64,000 nt of DNA from Populus alba (lineage: Eukaryota > Streptophyta > Magnoliopsida > Malpighiales > Salicaceae), in contig NC_133299.1 of the NCBI RefSeq assembly GCF_005239225.2, forward strand, positions 7,320,967 through 7,384,966. Direction: 5' to 3'. The notes beneath the pieces were generated by a model. It did no database searches, had not been told where the DNA came from, and was given only the letters and a program-made list of their open reading frames with translations. The translations under genes were made by a program, and so were the position numbers. Shown here in pieces: positions 1 to 11,603 of the stretch; positions within the stretch are counted from its first letter, which is position 1, and every line of letters begins with the position of its first letter.

Positions 1-3000
1 GCTTCAATTATCAAATCCCTTTCAGTGTAAAAACCAGGTTGTTTAGGCCGAGGCAAGGCATCTTCATTACCCAACATCAAAACCACATATGACATGGTTG
101 GCCTGTATTCTGGATTCTCTTGCACACATAATAAACCCACGTGAATCAAACGGAGCGCTTCAGATAAATTGCAAGTTTCAACTATTGATTTCGAAACCAG
201 TTCCAAAGGCCTGCCTCCAGTAAACAGCTTCCAAGCCTGATACAATGAATCCAAGTTGTAAGAATGAGATCGGTATTTAAGATTATGAAATGATACAGTG
301 TTTTCACTTACGTGCCCCAGAAGGTTGAGGCTGTGGTCAGGATGACAGAATCCTCGATTCCTGTTCCCACTCAATATCTCTAGCACCAGCACTCCAAAGC
401 TGAAGACGTCGGATTTTAGCGAGTAGAGTCCATCAATTGCATATTCAGGGGATATATAGCCACTGGAAGTATCCATAAAATGTTAGGTCGATGTTGCTGT
501 CAATTGTAGTGAACAAAATAAGCATCTGGAAACACTTACTATGTTCCAGCCACTTTATTTGTATTGGCTTCGGTTTCATTTCCTCCAAGACTTCTAGCCA
601 GGCCAAAGTCTGAGATTTTTGGGTTCATTTCGTAATCCAATAAAACATTGCTTGCTTTTAGATCTCTATGAATTACTCTTAGTCTTGAATCTTGGTGAAG
701 ATAAAGGAGTCCACGAGCAATCCCGTTGATGATGTTGTAGCGCTTAGGCCAATCTAGTTTCAAGCTGTGTGTTTCATCTGCCCAATTTTCTGCCCAAGTC
801 AGCCCTTTCTGGTTCTCATCAGATACATAAAGTAAATGAAAGAACAAGAATAAAGGTAGTGATAATTAACGTTTTGTAAATTTCTGCGTTTTGTTAGAGA
901 GATCCTAACCGAAAATAAAGAAGTTCAAGCTTTTTGTTAGGCAGGAACTCGTAGATCAACATATACTCATCGCCTTCAATGCAGCAACCTAGAAGCTTCA
1001 CCAGATTCCGGTGCTGAAGTTTCACAATGCATTTGACTTCATTTTTTGAACTCATCAATTCCTTGTCTTGAATTCTTAGAGAGCCTCTTCACAGCTATTT
1101 CTTGTCCATCTTTCAACGTCCCCTGTAAATAACCACTCAATACCAACAAATAGATCATTGCCCAGTGAAAGAACACTTTGTAATGGTCATTGTTTTAGTT
1201 TCATGGTTCCAGGAGTTTGTATCATGAAATTGCTTGAATGTTTAATGATTAGTACCTTATAAACTGGTCCGAAACCCCTTCTCCAAGCTTGTTGTCAACT
1301 GAAAAGTTATTGGTAGCAAGAGTCAAGGTATCCAAATAGAACAACGGTAAATCAAGATCTTCTCCTGGATTGTTAATTGAACTTCTCTTAACAATACCTG
1401 TGACTTTTCCTGCAAGCAGAACTGCTATGATTAATAGGAAGCAGTGAATCTTTATTTTCTTGTAACACAAATTTCTGAGACATCAAATTAAATGAGATCT
1501 TTAACAATTCGTGGCTGTACCTTACATTACTAAAGTCAAATTGGAATACACTAAACTGCCTATCCGACGTGCTGAAAATTTAAAATTTCATGATCTTAAG
1601 GACTTACCCTTTTTCTGCTGCTTCTTTTTCCAAATATACCAGAACAAGGCTAGGAAAAGGAATAGAATCCCTGTAGACAACGCAGTGCTTACTATGATCC
1701 TCTTCTTCACATTGGATTTAGCATTAATCTTCACAGCGCCACCATTATCTATACCAAGGCAGAAGTAAAACTAAGTTGAAAGAAAAAATAGGAAATGGAA
1801 TTATTACGGGCAGCAAACTTTCACCAGCTTATGGTGACGATGAAAATGAAGTTTAAATTCTCATTTCTCTTGCATTTTATCTCCTATCTTTGTTAGATTT
1901 ACATACCTAGTTCTGAAGCTGCCATCCTTACATAAATGGCTGGCTTATTGTCAACGAAAGTTCTGATATCAATCAGGTCAACAAACCAGAGCAAACACCC
2001 ACTTCCTCCATTCCTGATGTCCAAATTTGAAAATGCTGTACAACTGCAGTTCTTCAAGCATGTGTTCCTGCATTCCTCGAGGTTCATACTCCTGTTAAAC
2101 CATGATGTTTTAGTCTCAGGCAACTTCAAACCTGAGAGCTGTCGAAACCCATCTCCAGAACAATTTAGTGGAGTCCTTCTAAGGCAACCGCTTGACCAGT
2201 CCATCATCTTCCATTCGCTTTGAACATTCGGTACAAATCCATTCAAACAATTGCACACTGGTGAGTTGTCAATACTACAGATACCATTTGCACCACATAG
2301 GGCATAACGATCACAATTATCAGTAGTTGCTGTATGATATATTATTCCAGCTTTGTGTCCGAGAAATCCAGGCAAAGCGCTGGACATCGCCATTTTGAGT
2401 TACACGAGCCTTGTAAGCATTGAGCTATTACGAAGATGATATCGGTAGAATATCTCCTTCTCATTATAAACAAATTCAAATGTGTACATGGGATTTGGTT
2501 TCAAATGAGGCGAAACCACTGAATCGCAGGCCGTTCCACGGTCCTGTCCGTTGCCTCACAATTGAATTCTCCATCACAAGTATCTCCGGATATCCATAAG
2601 GAACAAGGATTGTTGAGACGTTACCTCTCGAAGGATCATCCGTTGACTTCCATGATGTAAGGTACCAGTCCATGCCCGTTATTCTATTCCGTCCTATCTT
2701 CATTTCTGGCAACATTGTATCACCGGGATGTTCAAAACTCTGCCATAAGAGATTTTCTAGGTTATAATCACCCTTTTCTTTCACAACAAGGTTTCCTGAA
2801 TCCAAAAGCTGTGAAACTGCATTCCTTGCTGGTGTTGACGTGTTTGAAGACCAAATCACACTCCTGCTACGATTGAGAAGGACAAGAATTCCTTCGTCTG
2901 TAAGCCGTAAAATACCCGATGAATCGTTAAGTGGAGCCTCTGTGTTGGCAACCCAAACAGCAGTCATGACAGATATTTTGCCATACCATATCCCCAAGAA

Positions 3001-3204
3001 CCGGTTTTTGGAATTTCCTGGGCTGAAAAACCCTAACACATAGTTTCCACCAGATGAAGTTATGTTATCGCCATCTCTAATGGACTGAGTTGTGTTTATG
3101 GTGTCAATAGCTGTGGCTGTTTGTATAATCAGCAATAAAGAGGAGCAAAAGATAAGTATCGGAATGTAATACATTGGTACTCTCATGATTTTTCTGCAGC
3201 CCAC
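1..3204 (-). pseudogene. S-domain (G-type lectin) receptor-like Ser/Thr kinase, broken, 3' end beyond the window
   Basis: A plasma-membrane receptor kinase of the SD1 type. Exons read on the minus strand: 3204-1907 (signal peptide, B-lectin, S-locus glycoprotein, EGF-like and PAN domains), 1748-1608 (one membrane segment followed by a basic KKKQQKK stretch), 1409-1256 (start of kinase, ATNNFS), 1122-910 (AVKRL lysine), about 820-540 ([11 protein letters not shown]), 462-312 (DVFSFGV) and 236-1 (kinase C-lobe). The start at 3204 gives a hydrophobic leader (YYIPILIFCSSLLLII). Exon 1 changes frame near 2500 and again between about 2400 and 2320. The glycine loop near 1270 has lost one base, and an A-run near 1050 has gained one. 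Exon 5 carries extra residues before LDWPKR. These lesions make an intact receptor very unlikely. A copia relic and a 17.5-kb retroelement lie within about 100 bp of the start codon, on the promoter side. Confidence 0.85.
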
Positions 3205-3300
3205 TTTCTCATCTTAACGTGTGGCTGGCCTAGCTGCAAGAAGCTGCATATTTAAGGTCACAATAGATGCTGTCATCATAAACTCTGAAACTCACAGCAA

Positions 3301-3897
3301 TGGTGATACTCACCTCATTGCATTCAATGCTAGTTCCCAACTTCCCCTGAAACTGACACCCTCGAATTTTCCCTCCTAGCGTGCTCAACTAATTAATGTC
3401 CTTGCTCATAGGTTACAACCTACAAGGACATATTGATGGAACCACTAGTTGTCCATTTCAAACATTACATGATCCAATTACTGGATCATCTACTGCAGGT
3501 AATTCAAATCCTGCTTTCTGGCACTGGTTTCGGCAAGATAACTTGCTCCTTCATGCAATCCTTGCATCTGTTTCAGAACCAGTTTTGCCACTAATCGCCA
3601 CTTCCACCATGCACTGCCCGTGATGCATGGGTAAAAATACAACGATTGTATGCAAATCGATCACGCACGCGTGCCATGCAACTCAAGGAAGAACTGACAC
3701 TTATACAAAGAGGAAGCCAGCCAGTTTCAGATTACCCCAACACTGTCAAAAGGCTAGTTGATGAACTCACTGTCATTGATACTCCCATATGCATAGATGA
3801 CATTACGTTATATATTCTCAATGGAATAGGAGCAGAATTTCGTGATATAGCAACCATGATACGAACCAGAGAAACATCCCTCACATTTGAGGAACTC
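3301..3897 (+). pseudogene. Copia-type retrotransposon gag relic
   Basis: Conceptual translation over several frames gives FNASSQLPLKLTPSNFPS, LIGYNLQGHIDGT, then LYANRSRTRAMQLKEEL, VKRLVDEL and MIRTRETSLTFEEL. This is the N-terminal half of a plant Ty1/copia gag (UBN2-type gag polypeptide). It has a stop in place of the Trp after NFPS and at least two frameshifts. The reading is cut at 3897 exactly where the LTR of the next element begins, and no continuation is recognisable after that element ends at 21412. No LTR of its own is visible, so it is a fragment. Confidence 0.75.
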
Positions 3898-4020
3898 TGT
3901 TGTAACCCACTTTTTGATTCATTAAGATTTTCTTGAATGTTATTTTATTTATATTATTATTCATAAAAATCTAAAAAAATTCAAAAAAAAAGTTTAGAAT
4001 TCAAAAAAATATTTTTCTCG

Positions 4021-4920
4021 AGTCAACCGCATCTTTCCATAAAAACCTATTTCACCGGGTCAATATGGGTCAAACCATGTCGACCAGGGTAAAAAATGAG
4101 TTTTCGTGACGTTTCGGGTCAAAAACCATCATTTTTTTGTCAAAACCGTCATTTTTCATTAAAAACCGATTTCACCAGGTCAAGAAAACCATGTCGACCA
4201 GGGTAAAAAATGAGTTTTCGTGACGTTTCGGGTCAAAACCGTCATTTTTGGTCAAAACTGTCATTTTTCATAAAAACCGATTTCACCAGGTCAAGAAACC
4301 ATGTCGACCAGGGTAAAAAATGAGTTTTATGACGTTTCGGGTCAAAACCGTCATTTTCGATCAAAACTGTTATTTTTTATCAAAACCGAGTCAACCGGGT
4401 CAATACGGGTCAAACCATGTCGACCAGGGTAAAAAATGAGTTTTCGTGACGTTTCGGATCAAAACCATCATTTTAAAAAAAAAACCCGATTTCACCGGGT
4501 CAATATGGGTGAAACCATGTCGACCAGGGTAAAAAATGAGTTTTTATGACGTTTTGGGTCAAAACATCATTTTTGGTCAAAACCATCATTTTTTATCAAA
4601 ATCGAGTCAACCGGGTCAATACGGGTCAAACAATGTCAACCGGGATAAAAAATGAATTTTCATAACGTTTCGGGTCAAAACCGTCACTTTTGGTTAAAAC
4701 CAAGTCCACCAGGTCAATATGGGTCAAACCATGTCGACCGAGGTAAAAAATGAGTTTTCATGACGTTTCGGGTTAAAACCATCATTTTCGGTCAAAACCG
4801 TCATTTTGGATCAAAACCGAGTCCACCGGGTCAATACGGGTCAAACCATGTTGACCAGGATAAAAAAATAAGTTTTATGCTGTTTCGGGTCAAAACTATT
4901 ATTTTTCGGTCAAAACCCGG
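4021..4920 (+). repeat. Minisatellite array in the 5' LTR, about 8 units of 95-117 bp
   Basis: Each unit carries a version of CCATGTCGACCAGGGTAAA, a variant of GACGTTTCGGGTCAAAAC, and GTCATTTTT-type spacers. Anchors occur near 4073, 4188, 4298, 4412, 4512, 4628, 4726 and 4842. The array lies just upstream of the LTR TATA box, so it is in the U3 promoter region. The 3' LTR has about six units. Confidence 0.85.
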
Positions 4921-5209
4921 TTCACTAGGTTGATACCCATCAAATTTATTTTTTATTGTGTTCCAATATAATTTTGTTTTTTTTTTGCGGTTGAAACGAG
5001 CTTTTTCTAATACTGATTTAAGTTTTTAGTTTTATCCTATAAATATTTATTATTATTTATAATAAAATAAAATTAATAATTCAGAATTTATTATAGTAGG
5101 TAATAGTTAGTTTGATGCGGTGCATTATTTTCCTTTTCCTTTGAATTAAATGTGTTGTCCCCTACGTATAACCTTTGAATTAAATGTGTTGTCCCTAGTA
5201 TTGGCTGGC

Positions 5210-5218
5210 TATAAATAG
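5210..5218 (+). promoter_or_regulatory. TATA box of the 5' LTR
   Basis: TATAAATAG in the context GGCTATAAATAG, conserved at 19670 in the 3' LTR. It sits between the U3-like minisatellite and the C/T-rich block, as expected for the promoter of the genomic transcript. The transcription start would be about 30 bp downstream (inference). Confidence 0.7.
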
Positions 5219-6820
5219 ACTAGTGTATTATTTATATTTTTTTAGTTTTTTCTTCACCAAAGTAAGATATTGATTTTTTTAAAAAACAATTTGAAAAATA
5301 TCAAAAATATCCTAGCCGTTAGATCTAATAGTATTAATTGTGGACCTTTGATTTAATAGGATATAATAGGGCTTACCATACTAGATTAAAACCCAAACAC
5401 ATCTCGGCCCTTGAAATAACCTAAGCTTTGATCCCGTTGTGCCACGTCACCAGATGTACCGAGCTTTCGGTACACCGCGCCACACCAGATCTAACCCCTG
5501 CTCATCCGGACCGTCCGATCAACCTGCAGATCGAGTCAATCACAGCCGCATGATCTTTTCATCGGAGATCCAACAGATCACAGACTTCAGCTGCACCGGT
5601 GTACCGTGCTAGCGTTCACACTGTAGTAAAACCCAGAGCTTCTCTCTCCTCTCGCCGACGACTCTCTCTCTCTCCTCCGATCTCTCATCTCCGGCCGTTT
5701 GAAGCTTCCGAACCACAACATAAAGGTTGCTAACCTCCTATAAAGCAACACCCCGGCTGTTTTAAGCTTTTTCGCCGAATCATCTGGCCGGAAAAAGGCC
5801 GCGATCTTCGCCGGCCACCGAAGCTTCAAGTCGTCGATTCTCCCTCTTCAGCCATCAACTGCCTTCAAGACCACCATAATCAGAATCCTCTACCTCAGAT
5901 CTACCAGAATCGACCATTCGTTGGCCAGAAATCTCGCCGGAAAAGTTCGCCGCCGCCAACAGGAACCGCGCGTGAGCCACACGCGCCACCAGTGGCATTT
6001 TCGTAATTTTTCGAGAAATCCGAGGGTATTTCAGTCTTTTACCTATACAGTGGCACTCAGGTAATTTTTTTTTGGATTTCTAACATTTTTTTTTGTATAT
6101 AAATTTTCTTGCATGTAAAAAAAGAAAAAAAATAAATATAAAAGGAAAAAACGACGCGGATCCAACACCCATCCTATCATGTCGTCGTTGATGGGTCCAA
6201 AGCCCAATTATCAAGTATGGTTATAACTATTTCCCAACGATATCACAATAATTTTTGTTTTTATAAAACGAATATTGTTTGTCGACACATCTCTTTTTAC
6301 AGAAAAGGACCGATGTCAAAAGTTTAAATACCAAATATGAATTATGTCTATAATTTCTTTTTGGTAACTCAGACGTAATTCTTTTTTTAGGGTTAAACGT
6401 CAATATTTTAGACGAGTTTCCTATTTTTAAGAACTGATGTCATTAATATTTTTTTTGATGCGTCTCCTACGAACGTTGTTTGTCGACACGTCTCTTTTTA
6501 TAGAAAAGGACCGATGTCAAGGGTATTTATATCAATTATGGATTATGTCCACTATTTAGTTTTGGTAACTTAGACATAAATCTCCTTTTTAGGGTTAAAC
6601 GTCGATATTTTAGACGAGTCTCCTATTTTTAGGGACTGATCTCATTTTTAACGTGTCTTCTATTTTTAGGGACCGACGTTAACCATTTTAAAAAACAAAA
6701 TTGCAAATAAACTCGAAATATAATATCATTTGATACAAATAAAAAACACACATAAGTAAGGGTAACCTTTCTCTTGAAAGGATGTTTTAAGGGTGGTGTC
6801 TACCTTTCCTTAATCATAAC

Positions 6821-6952
6821 TAACCCAGTATCCGAATCTCTAGGACCAGTGTCTAATTTAGAATTTCTAGTTCCCTGATATTACTCTAACCCAGTATCCG
6901 AATCTCTAGGACCAGTGTTTAATTTGGGATTTCTAGTTCCCTCATATTACTA
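6821..6952 (+). repeat. 66-bp direct duplication found only in the 5' LTR
   Basis: Two adjacent copies (6821-6886 and 6887-6952) start TAACCCAGTATCCGAATCTC and end with a TATTAC motif. The 3' LTR has a single copy near 21247. The duplication therefore arose after insertion, or the LTRs came from different templates. Confidence 0.8.
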
Positions 6953-7065
6953 GATGGTGACTCCAATAAAATCTTCATTTCCCTCAATAAAAAAAAAAAA
7001 CAAAATCTTTTTGTTAAATATAACAAAAAAACAGAGTCGTCGCTCGATGTCGTGTATCGATAGAA

Positions 7066-7083
7066 TGGCGACTCCGCTGGGGA
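7066..7083 (+). other. Primer binding site (tRNA-Arg type)
   Basis: TGGCGACTCCGCTGGGGA begins three bases after the LTR end. Its complement ends in CGGAGTCGCCA, which fits the CCA-tailed 3' end of plant tRNA-Arg with a GACTCCG acceptor stem. Ogre-type elements are known to use tRNA-Arg. The exact isoacceptor (probably ACG) is from memory and should be confirmed against a tRNA set. Confidence 0.8.
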
Positions 7084-8009
7084 GCAAGGGTTGAACCAAC
7101 TGCTTGTGTGTGCTTTTCATTTGTTTTTTTTGTTGCTATTTATTTTTTGAGCATTTATTTTATTTGCACTATTTATTTTATTCAATATCAATTGTAAATC
7201 ATTTTAATTTTTCAGATTGCATATGTATGCATGTTATTTTTTGTGTATTCACACACTTCACGGTGAACCCATAAAAGCTCTGGACCCGAGCTCGTCCTTT
7301 TTAACGATTAGAAAAGAACGATTCAGGTGGCAAGTGTGACTTATGTCCACTGATGCTCATTTGGACTTTCGCTTGGATTTAACTCACCTTATGCAATGGG
7401 TATTGTGGAATTTTCTTCCCATACTCATGTTGTATAAGGTTAAGAGGCCGACTACCCCATGGGTAATTTGGGCAATCTAAGAACCAAAAAATATCTTTAG
7501 GGCTAGACTCAACTGAGCCAAATCTTATGAGCTAGATTCCTATCAACTTAGGATATACTTTTTAGGACACAAACAAATATCAATGCATTAACATACATGT
7601 TCATATACATTTTCATATTCTCATTAAATCTTCACCGATCCTTATAGGAAGTGTGAGATAAAAAAAAAACCATTACTATTGAGGATTTTTTTACTAGATC
7701 AGAATTGAACCAACATGATGAAGGGGATTGTTTGCCATCAGAATATGACATCAAATTTCTCCCCTAAATCGGTTCAAGTTCCTGTAGGTTTGGAGTCCTC
7801 AGTGAGAACTTTCTTAAGAGAATCTGATCTGGTCTGTTCCTCATCATAAGTTAAAGGAAAACTTGAAACAAATAACAAGCATGCATAAACCATATGACAT
7901 TTTGCATCCATTTGTGCATTTCATTTAGTTTACTTGTATTCACTTAGGTTGAAATATAGGCCCCCCAAAAGACCATAAAATTCATTACACTCGACTGCGA
8001 AAGAAGATA
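7084..8009 (+). other. Untranslated leader of the element
   Basis: No reading frame of note. Contains T-rich stretches and a region around 7270-7560 that resembles no protein. In Ogre elements an extra ORF1 often lies between the primer site and gag; none is visible here. Confidence 0.5.
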
Positions 8010-10314
8010 ATGGAGAACGAAGAAATGGCCCATCTAGAGGCTCATTATCAAAGAGAGTTGGAGAACATGAAAAATGATATTACGTGACTTACAAGTCTAC
8101 TCGAGCAGGCCCTAATATCTAAGTCTGGGGAAGATACCTCTACTCAGCCGGCAATTGCAACTCTATTTGTATCTATGCCAGCAGCTCCTTTTGTATTCAT
8201 GTCTCAAAATTTAGGGGCAAATCCCTCTTCATTTGAACAACAGTTCACTGTCAATTTTCCACCAGCACAAGTGCTAGTTACTGTAAACCTGGCAACTAAT
8301 TACTAACATAGAATGAAATTCTCTAAATATGTCGATTAAGATAAATTGACCGCTCTGGAAGAAAGATTGAAGGCATTCGAAGGGCAGAACTTATATGATT
8401 CTGTTCATGTTGCAGAAATGTGTTTAGTTCCAAATGTAGTTGTACCAAAGAATTTAGGGTACCAAAATTCATCAAGCATACTGGAACTGAATGCCCAGTC
8501 ACTCATCTTAAATCTTATTGCAATAAGATGGCAGAAGTAGTGAATGATGAGAAACTTCTCATCCATTTCTTTTCAAGATAGTCTTTCTGGATCGGCACTA
8601 AGCTGGTATACAAGGCTGGATAATACTAAGATCAAAAAGTGGAAAGATTTGGTAAAAGCCTTTGTGGAGCAATATAAATTCAACATGGAGGTAGCCCCGG
8701 ACAGGTCAAGCTTGTTAGTCATGGAGAAGGGCAACAAAGAGACTGTAAGAGAATACGCTTTGAGATGGCGTGAAAAAGCATCTCATGTGCAACCCTCTTT
8801 GTTAGAAAAAGAAATGGTCACTCTGTTTTCTAACACTTTTAAATCTCCCTACTTTGAATACTTGGTGGGTAGTTCAGCTCAGCATTTCTATGATGCTGTA
8901 ACTATCACTGAGAGAATAGAACAAGCGATAAGAACGGGGAGAATGTCAGAGCCTCCTGAGAAGAAAGGCTTTACTGGGAAAAAGAAGGATTCCATGTGAA
9001 CAATGTGGAAGGAGTGTATAAGGGTATGAAAAAGAATTACCATCATTATAACTTCTAAATACCCACCCAACAAGTTACAAGTGTAAACTTCACTAAACCT
9101 TTCCTTACCAACCAACAAAATCAGCTAAATGACCAACAAAGTAATCAGATTGTTAATCCTCCAAAAAGGAATTTTCAAAGAACCCAAGAATGATTGCCAC
9201 CATTACCACTTCCCTTGGGAGAAATGTACTCAAAGTTGTTGAGTATTGAGCAAATAACCCTTATTCCCTTAACCCCACTGCAACCTCCATACCCAAATTG
9301 GTATAAGCCAGATATGAAATGTGAGTATCATGATGGCGTTGCTGGGTATAACATTGAAAGTTGTAATGCATTTAGAAACAAGCTTCTGCAATTGATAAAA
9401 GCTGGATGGATAACTTTTGATGATGATGCACCAAATGTGAAGTCCCACCATTTGCCCAATCATGCTGCAAGCAGTGGAGGAGTGAATGTTGTAGGAGTAA
9501 AGGTTAAAAAGGAAAGAGTTTTGAAGGTTTCCATAGAAATACTATATGGTATGTGGTACAGTCTGGATATTTATCTGAGTTTGAACCAGTGATGAATGGA
9601 AATAACTATTATAAGTTTCATGGCAAGGTGGGACATCACATTGATGATTGTGAAGAATTTCACCAAGAAGTGAAAAGGATGTTGACTTTCGGCATGATAA
9701 GGATAGGGAGTGAAGAAGAGAGCAGTGAAGTTGGGATAGTAGGCTGTCAGGAGAAAAAAATAAAAGTTTGTAGACTCCAACCAACTGTGGGTGGTCCACC
9801 AAAATTAATCCTGACCAGGCCTGTATGCACAAATAGTGGAAGTTATGGCACAATGCCTTACAATTATGGGTATTCTTTCAACATTAAGAACCCTACTCCT
9901 GTCTTTCACCTTGAAATCGATGGTTTAACTCGAAGTGGTCGATGTTTTACTCCAGAAGAATTAGAGAGGCAAAGGAAAGCTAAATGGAAAAGAGAATAGT
10001 TGATGCTTTTAAAAGGCATGGAAGTGAACAAACCTATAAGTGAAGATAAGTCTAATGAATTTCTGAAGTTGGTGAAGTATAGTGAGTATAGTGTGGTAGA
10101 TCAGTTGAAGAAAACTTCTGCTAGAATCTCTTTAATATCACTTATCTTGAGTTCTGAGTTACACCGTAAAGCATTGCAAAAGGTGTTGAATGAAGCATAT
10201 ATGCCACAGGATATTACTCAAGATACAATGGAACATTTGGTGGGAAGAATTCAAGCCTCTAATTACTTATACTTCACAGAAGATGAGCTAGACCCAGGAA
10301 GGGACTGGGCATAA
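8010..10314 (+). pseudogene. gag of the Tat/Ogre element
   Basis: The capsid-type protein that packages element RNA. The ATG at 8010 opens a frame (MENEEMAHLEAHYQRELENM) interrupted by stops near 8084, 8305 and 8338; it shifts frame near 8460-8540 into the block 8544-8999. That block has the retrotransposon gag core (LSGSALSWYTRLDN, KKWKDLVKAFVEQY). A further block, 9194-9592, contains a zinc-finger-like CEYHDG...ESC motif. Another, 9553-9999, has a second such motif (YYKFHGKVGHHIDDC) with its first Cys replaced by Tyr. 10000-10314 is the linker to protease. Duplicated Cys/His modules of this kind are usual in Tat gag proteins. At least four lesions are visible. Confidence 0.8.
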
Positions 10315-10333
10315 CAAGCCTTTATACATCACC

Positions 10334-11360
10334 GTGAAATATAAAGACTGTTTGATCGGCAAAGTGCTTGTGGATAATGGTTCAGTCTTGAATGTGCTTC
10401 CAAAGCATATGCTAGATGAGATGCCAATTGATGCTACCTACATGAGACCAAGCACGATGACAGTTAGAGCATATGATGGTTCCCCTAGACAGGTGATAGG
10501 GACCATTGACATTGAATTGTTTATAGGGCCTCAGATGTTTTTGATAACCTTACAAGTGATGGATATCCATCCTTCGTATAACATGTTATTAGGAAGGCCA
10601 TGGATACATGCCACTGGGGCTGTGACATCATCTCTACACCAATGTTTGAAGTACATTATCAATGGTACTCTAGTGAAAGTTAAGGCAGAAGAAACCTTGT
10701 CCATGATAAGGAATGTGTCGGTCCCTTATATTGAAGCAGAAGATTGCAAAGATGGAAATCTCCACGCCTTCGAGATTGTGAACACTGAATGGGTACCAGA
10801 GAATACGGTGTTAAGAAGACCAATGATTTCTGATACTACCAGAATGATAGCTAAGTGCTTTTTGAAACATGGGCTACCATTCCAGAATGACCCAATTACT
10901 GGAAATCTTGAGAGAGTCAACATAATGAAAATTAAGGCTGCTGATCAGAGGTTTGGGCTTGGCTTTAAGCCTAAGAAAGATGATTACCAGAGAGCTGCTA
11001 GGATTAAGCGAGAAAGAAGGTTGGCCAGAATGGAAGGAAGAAAGCCAGAAGAAGAAGACATTGTAATCCCACCCATCCATGTTTCTTTCCCAAAATCAGC
11101 ATATGTGATGAAACCTGAAAACATGACGGAAGTCTTGGGACAAAAACTTTCTGTCATGGATATCAACAATGTAGAGGAAGGTGAAGGAAAAGGCTGGAAT
11201 TCTGATGACGAGCCAAAAACAGCAAAGAAGATGAACTGTTACCTCAGTTAACTGTCCACTCTCTAGAAGAGGCTCCAACCAACGCCTTTGTGCGAAAGCT
11301 TTCGGTTGATGAAGTATTCCAGAATTGGGAGATTGAAGAAGCCCTAGTTATTTTCAAGAA
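10334..11360 (+). pseudogene. Aspartic protease region of the element (end of exon 1)
   Basis: Retropepsin that would process the polyprotein. The active-site motif is VDNGS (10370-10384), the D-N-G form common in Tat/Ogre elements rather than D-T/S-G, with the LLGRPWIH flap partner near 10590. It is followed by a basic linker (GLGFKPKKDDYQRAA, 10948-10992). The main frame runs 10334-11251. A single shift near 11228 leads into another frame (DELLPQL, then VDEVFQNWEIEEALVIFKK) that reaches the proposed splice donor at 11361. Confidence 0.8.
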
Positions 11361-11603
11361 GTAATGAAAAGCGTTTGCTTTATAATTTGCTTTTGTGTGC
11401 TTTGCCTTTGTAGTTTGCTTTGTGTTTTTTGTACCTAGTTGGCAATCTTGGCTCAAGATGTCAACATAAGGTCTTTTCATAATTATTAAGTCAACTTTTA
11501 AAATATTATTGAGATCCTGCATTTTCTTCAACAATTGTTATCTTCTTTTGTTTTGTCTGGCTACAAGATACGCATTTACACTAAAAACACCTTCCGCTTT
11601 CAG
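11361..11603 (+). other. Predicted 243-bp intron between PRO and RT
   Basis: Donor AA|GTAATG at 11361 and acceptor CTTTCAG|G ending at 11603. The intron is T-rich (TTTGCTTTTGTGTGCTTTGCC) and has an in-frame TAA across its donor. Removing it joins codon AA + G as Lys and leads straight into the RT frame (NSESESSINPQ) with no stop, which is strong internal support. Experimentally shown introns in Ogre elements lie at this same PRO/RT boundary. Confidence 0.72.

Larger units (their letters stand above)
3898..7062 (+). repeat. 5' LTR of the Tat/Ogre element
   Basis: Starts TGTTGTAACCCA like the 3' copy at 18726. Ends ...CGTGTATCGATA, where the 3' LTR has ...CGTGTATCGACA; the expected terminal CA has become TA. 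Order inside: an AT-rich start, a 0.9-kb tandem array, a TATA box at 5210, a C/T-rich block (about 5400-6000), then the GTCGACACGTCTC-containing repeats (6280-6660). The LTR pair differs by many substitutions and about 480 bp of length, so the insertion is not recent. Confidence 0.88.

Noticed and set aside
5587..5829. Minus-strand ORF of 80 codons in the 5' LTR
   Set aside because: Same LTR block as above; not conserved as an ORF between the two LTRs at full length and has no recognisable motif.
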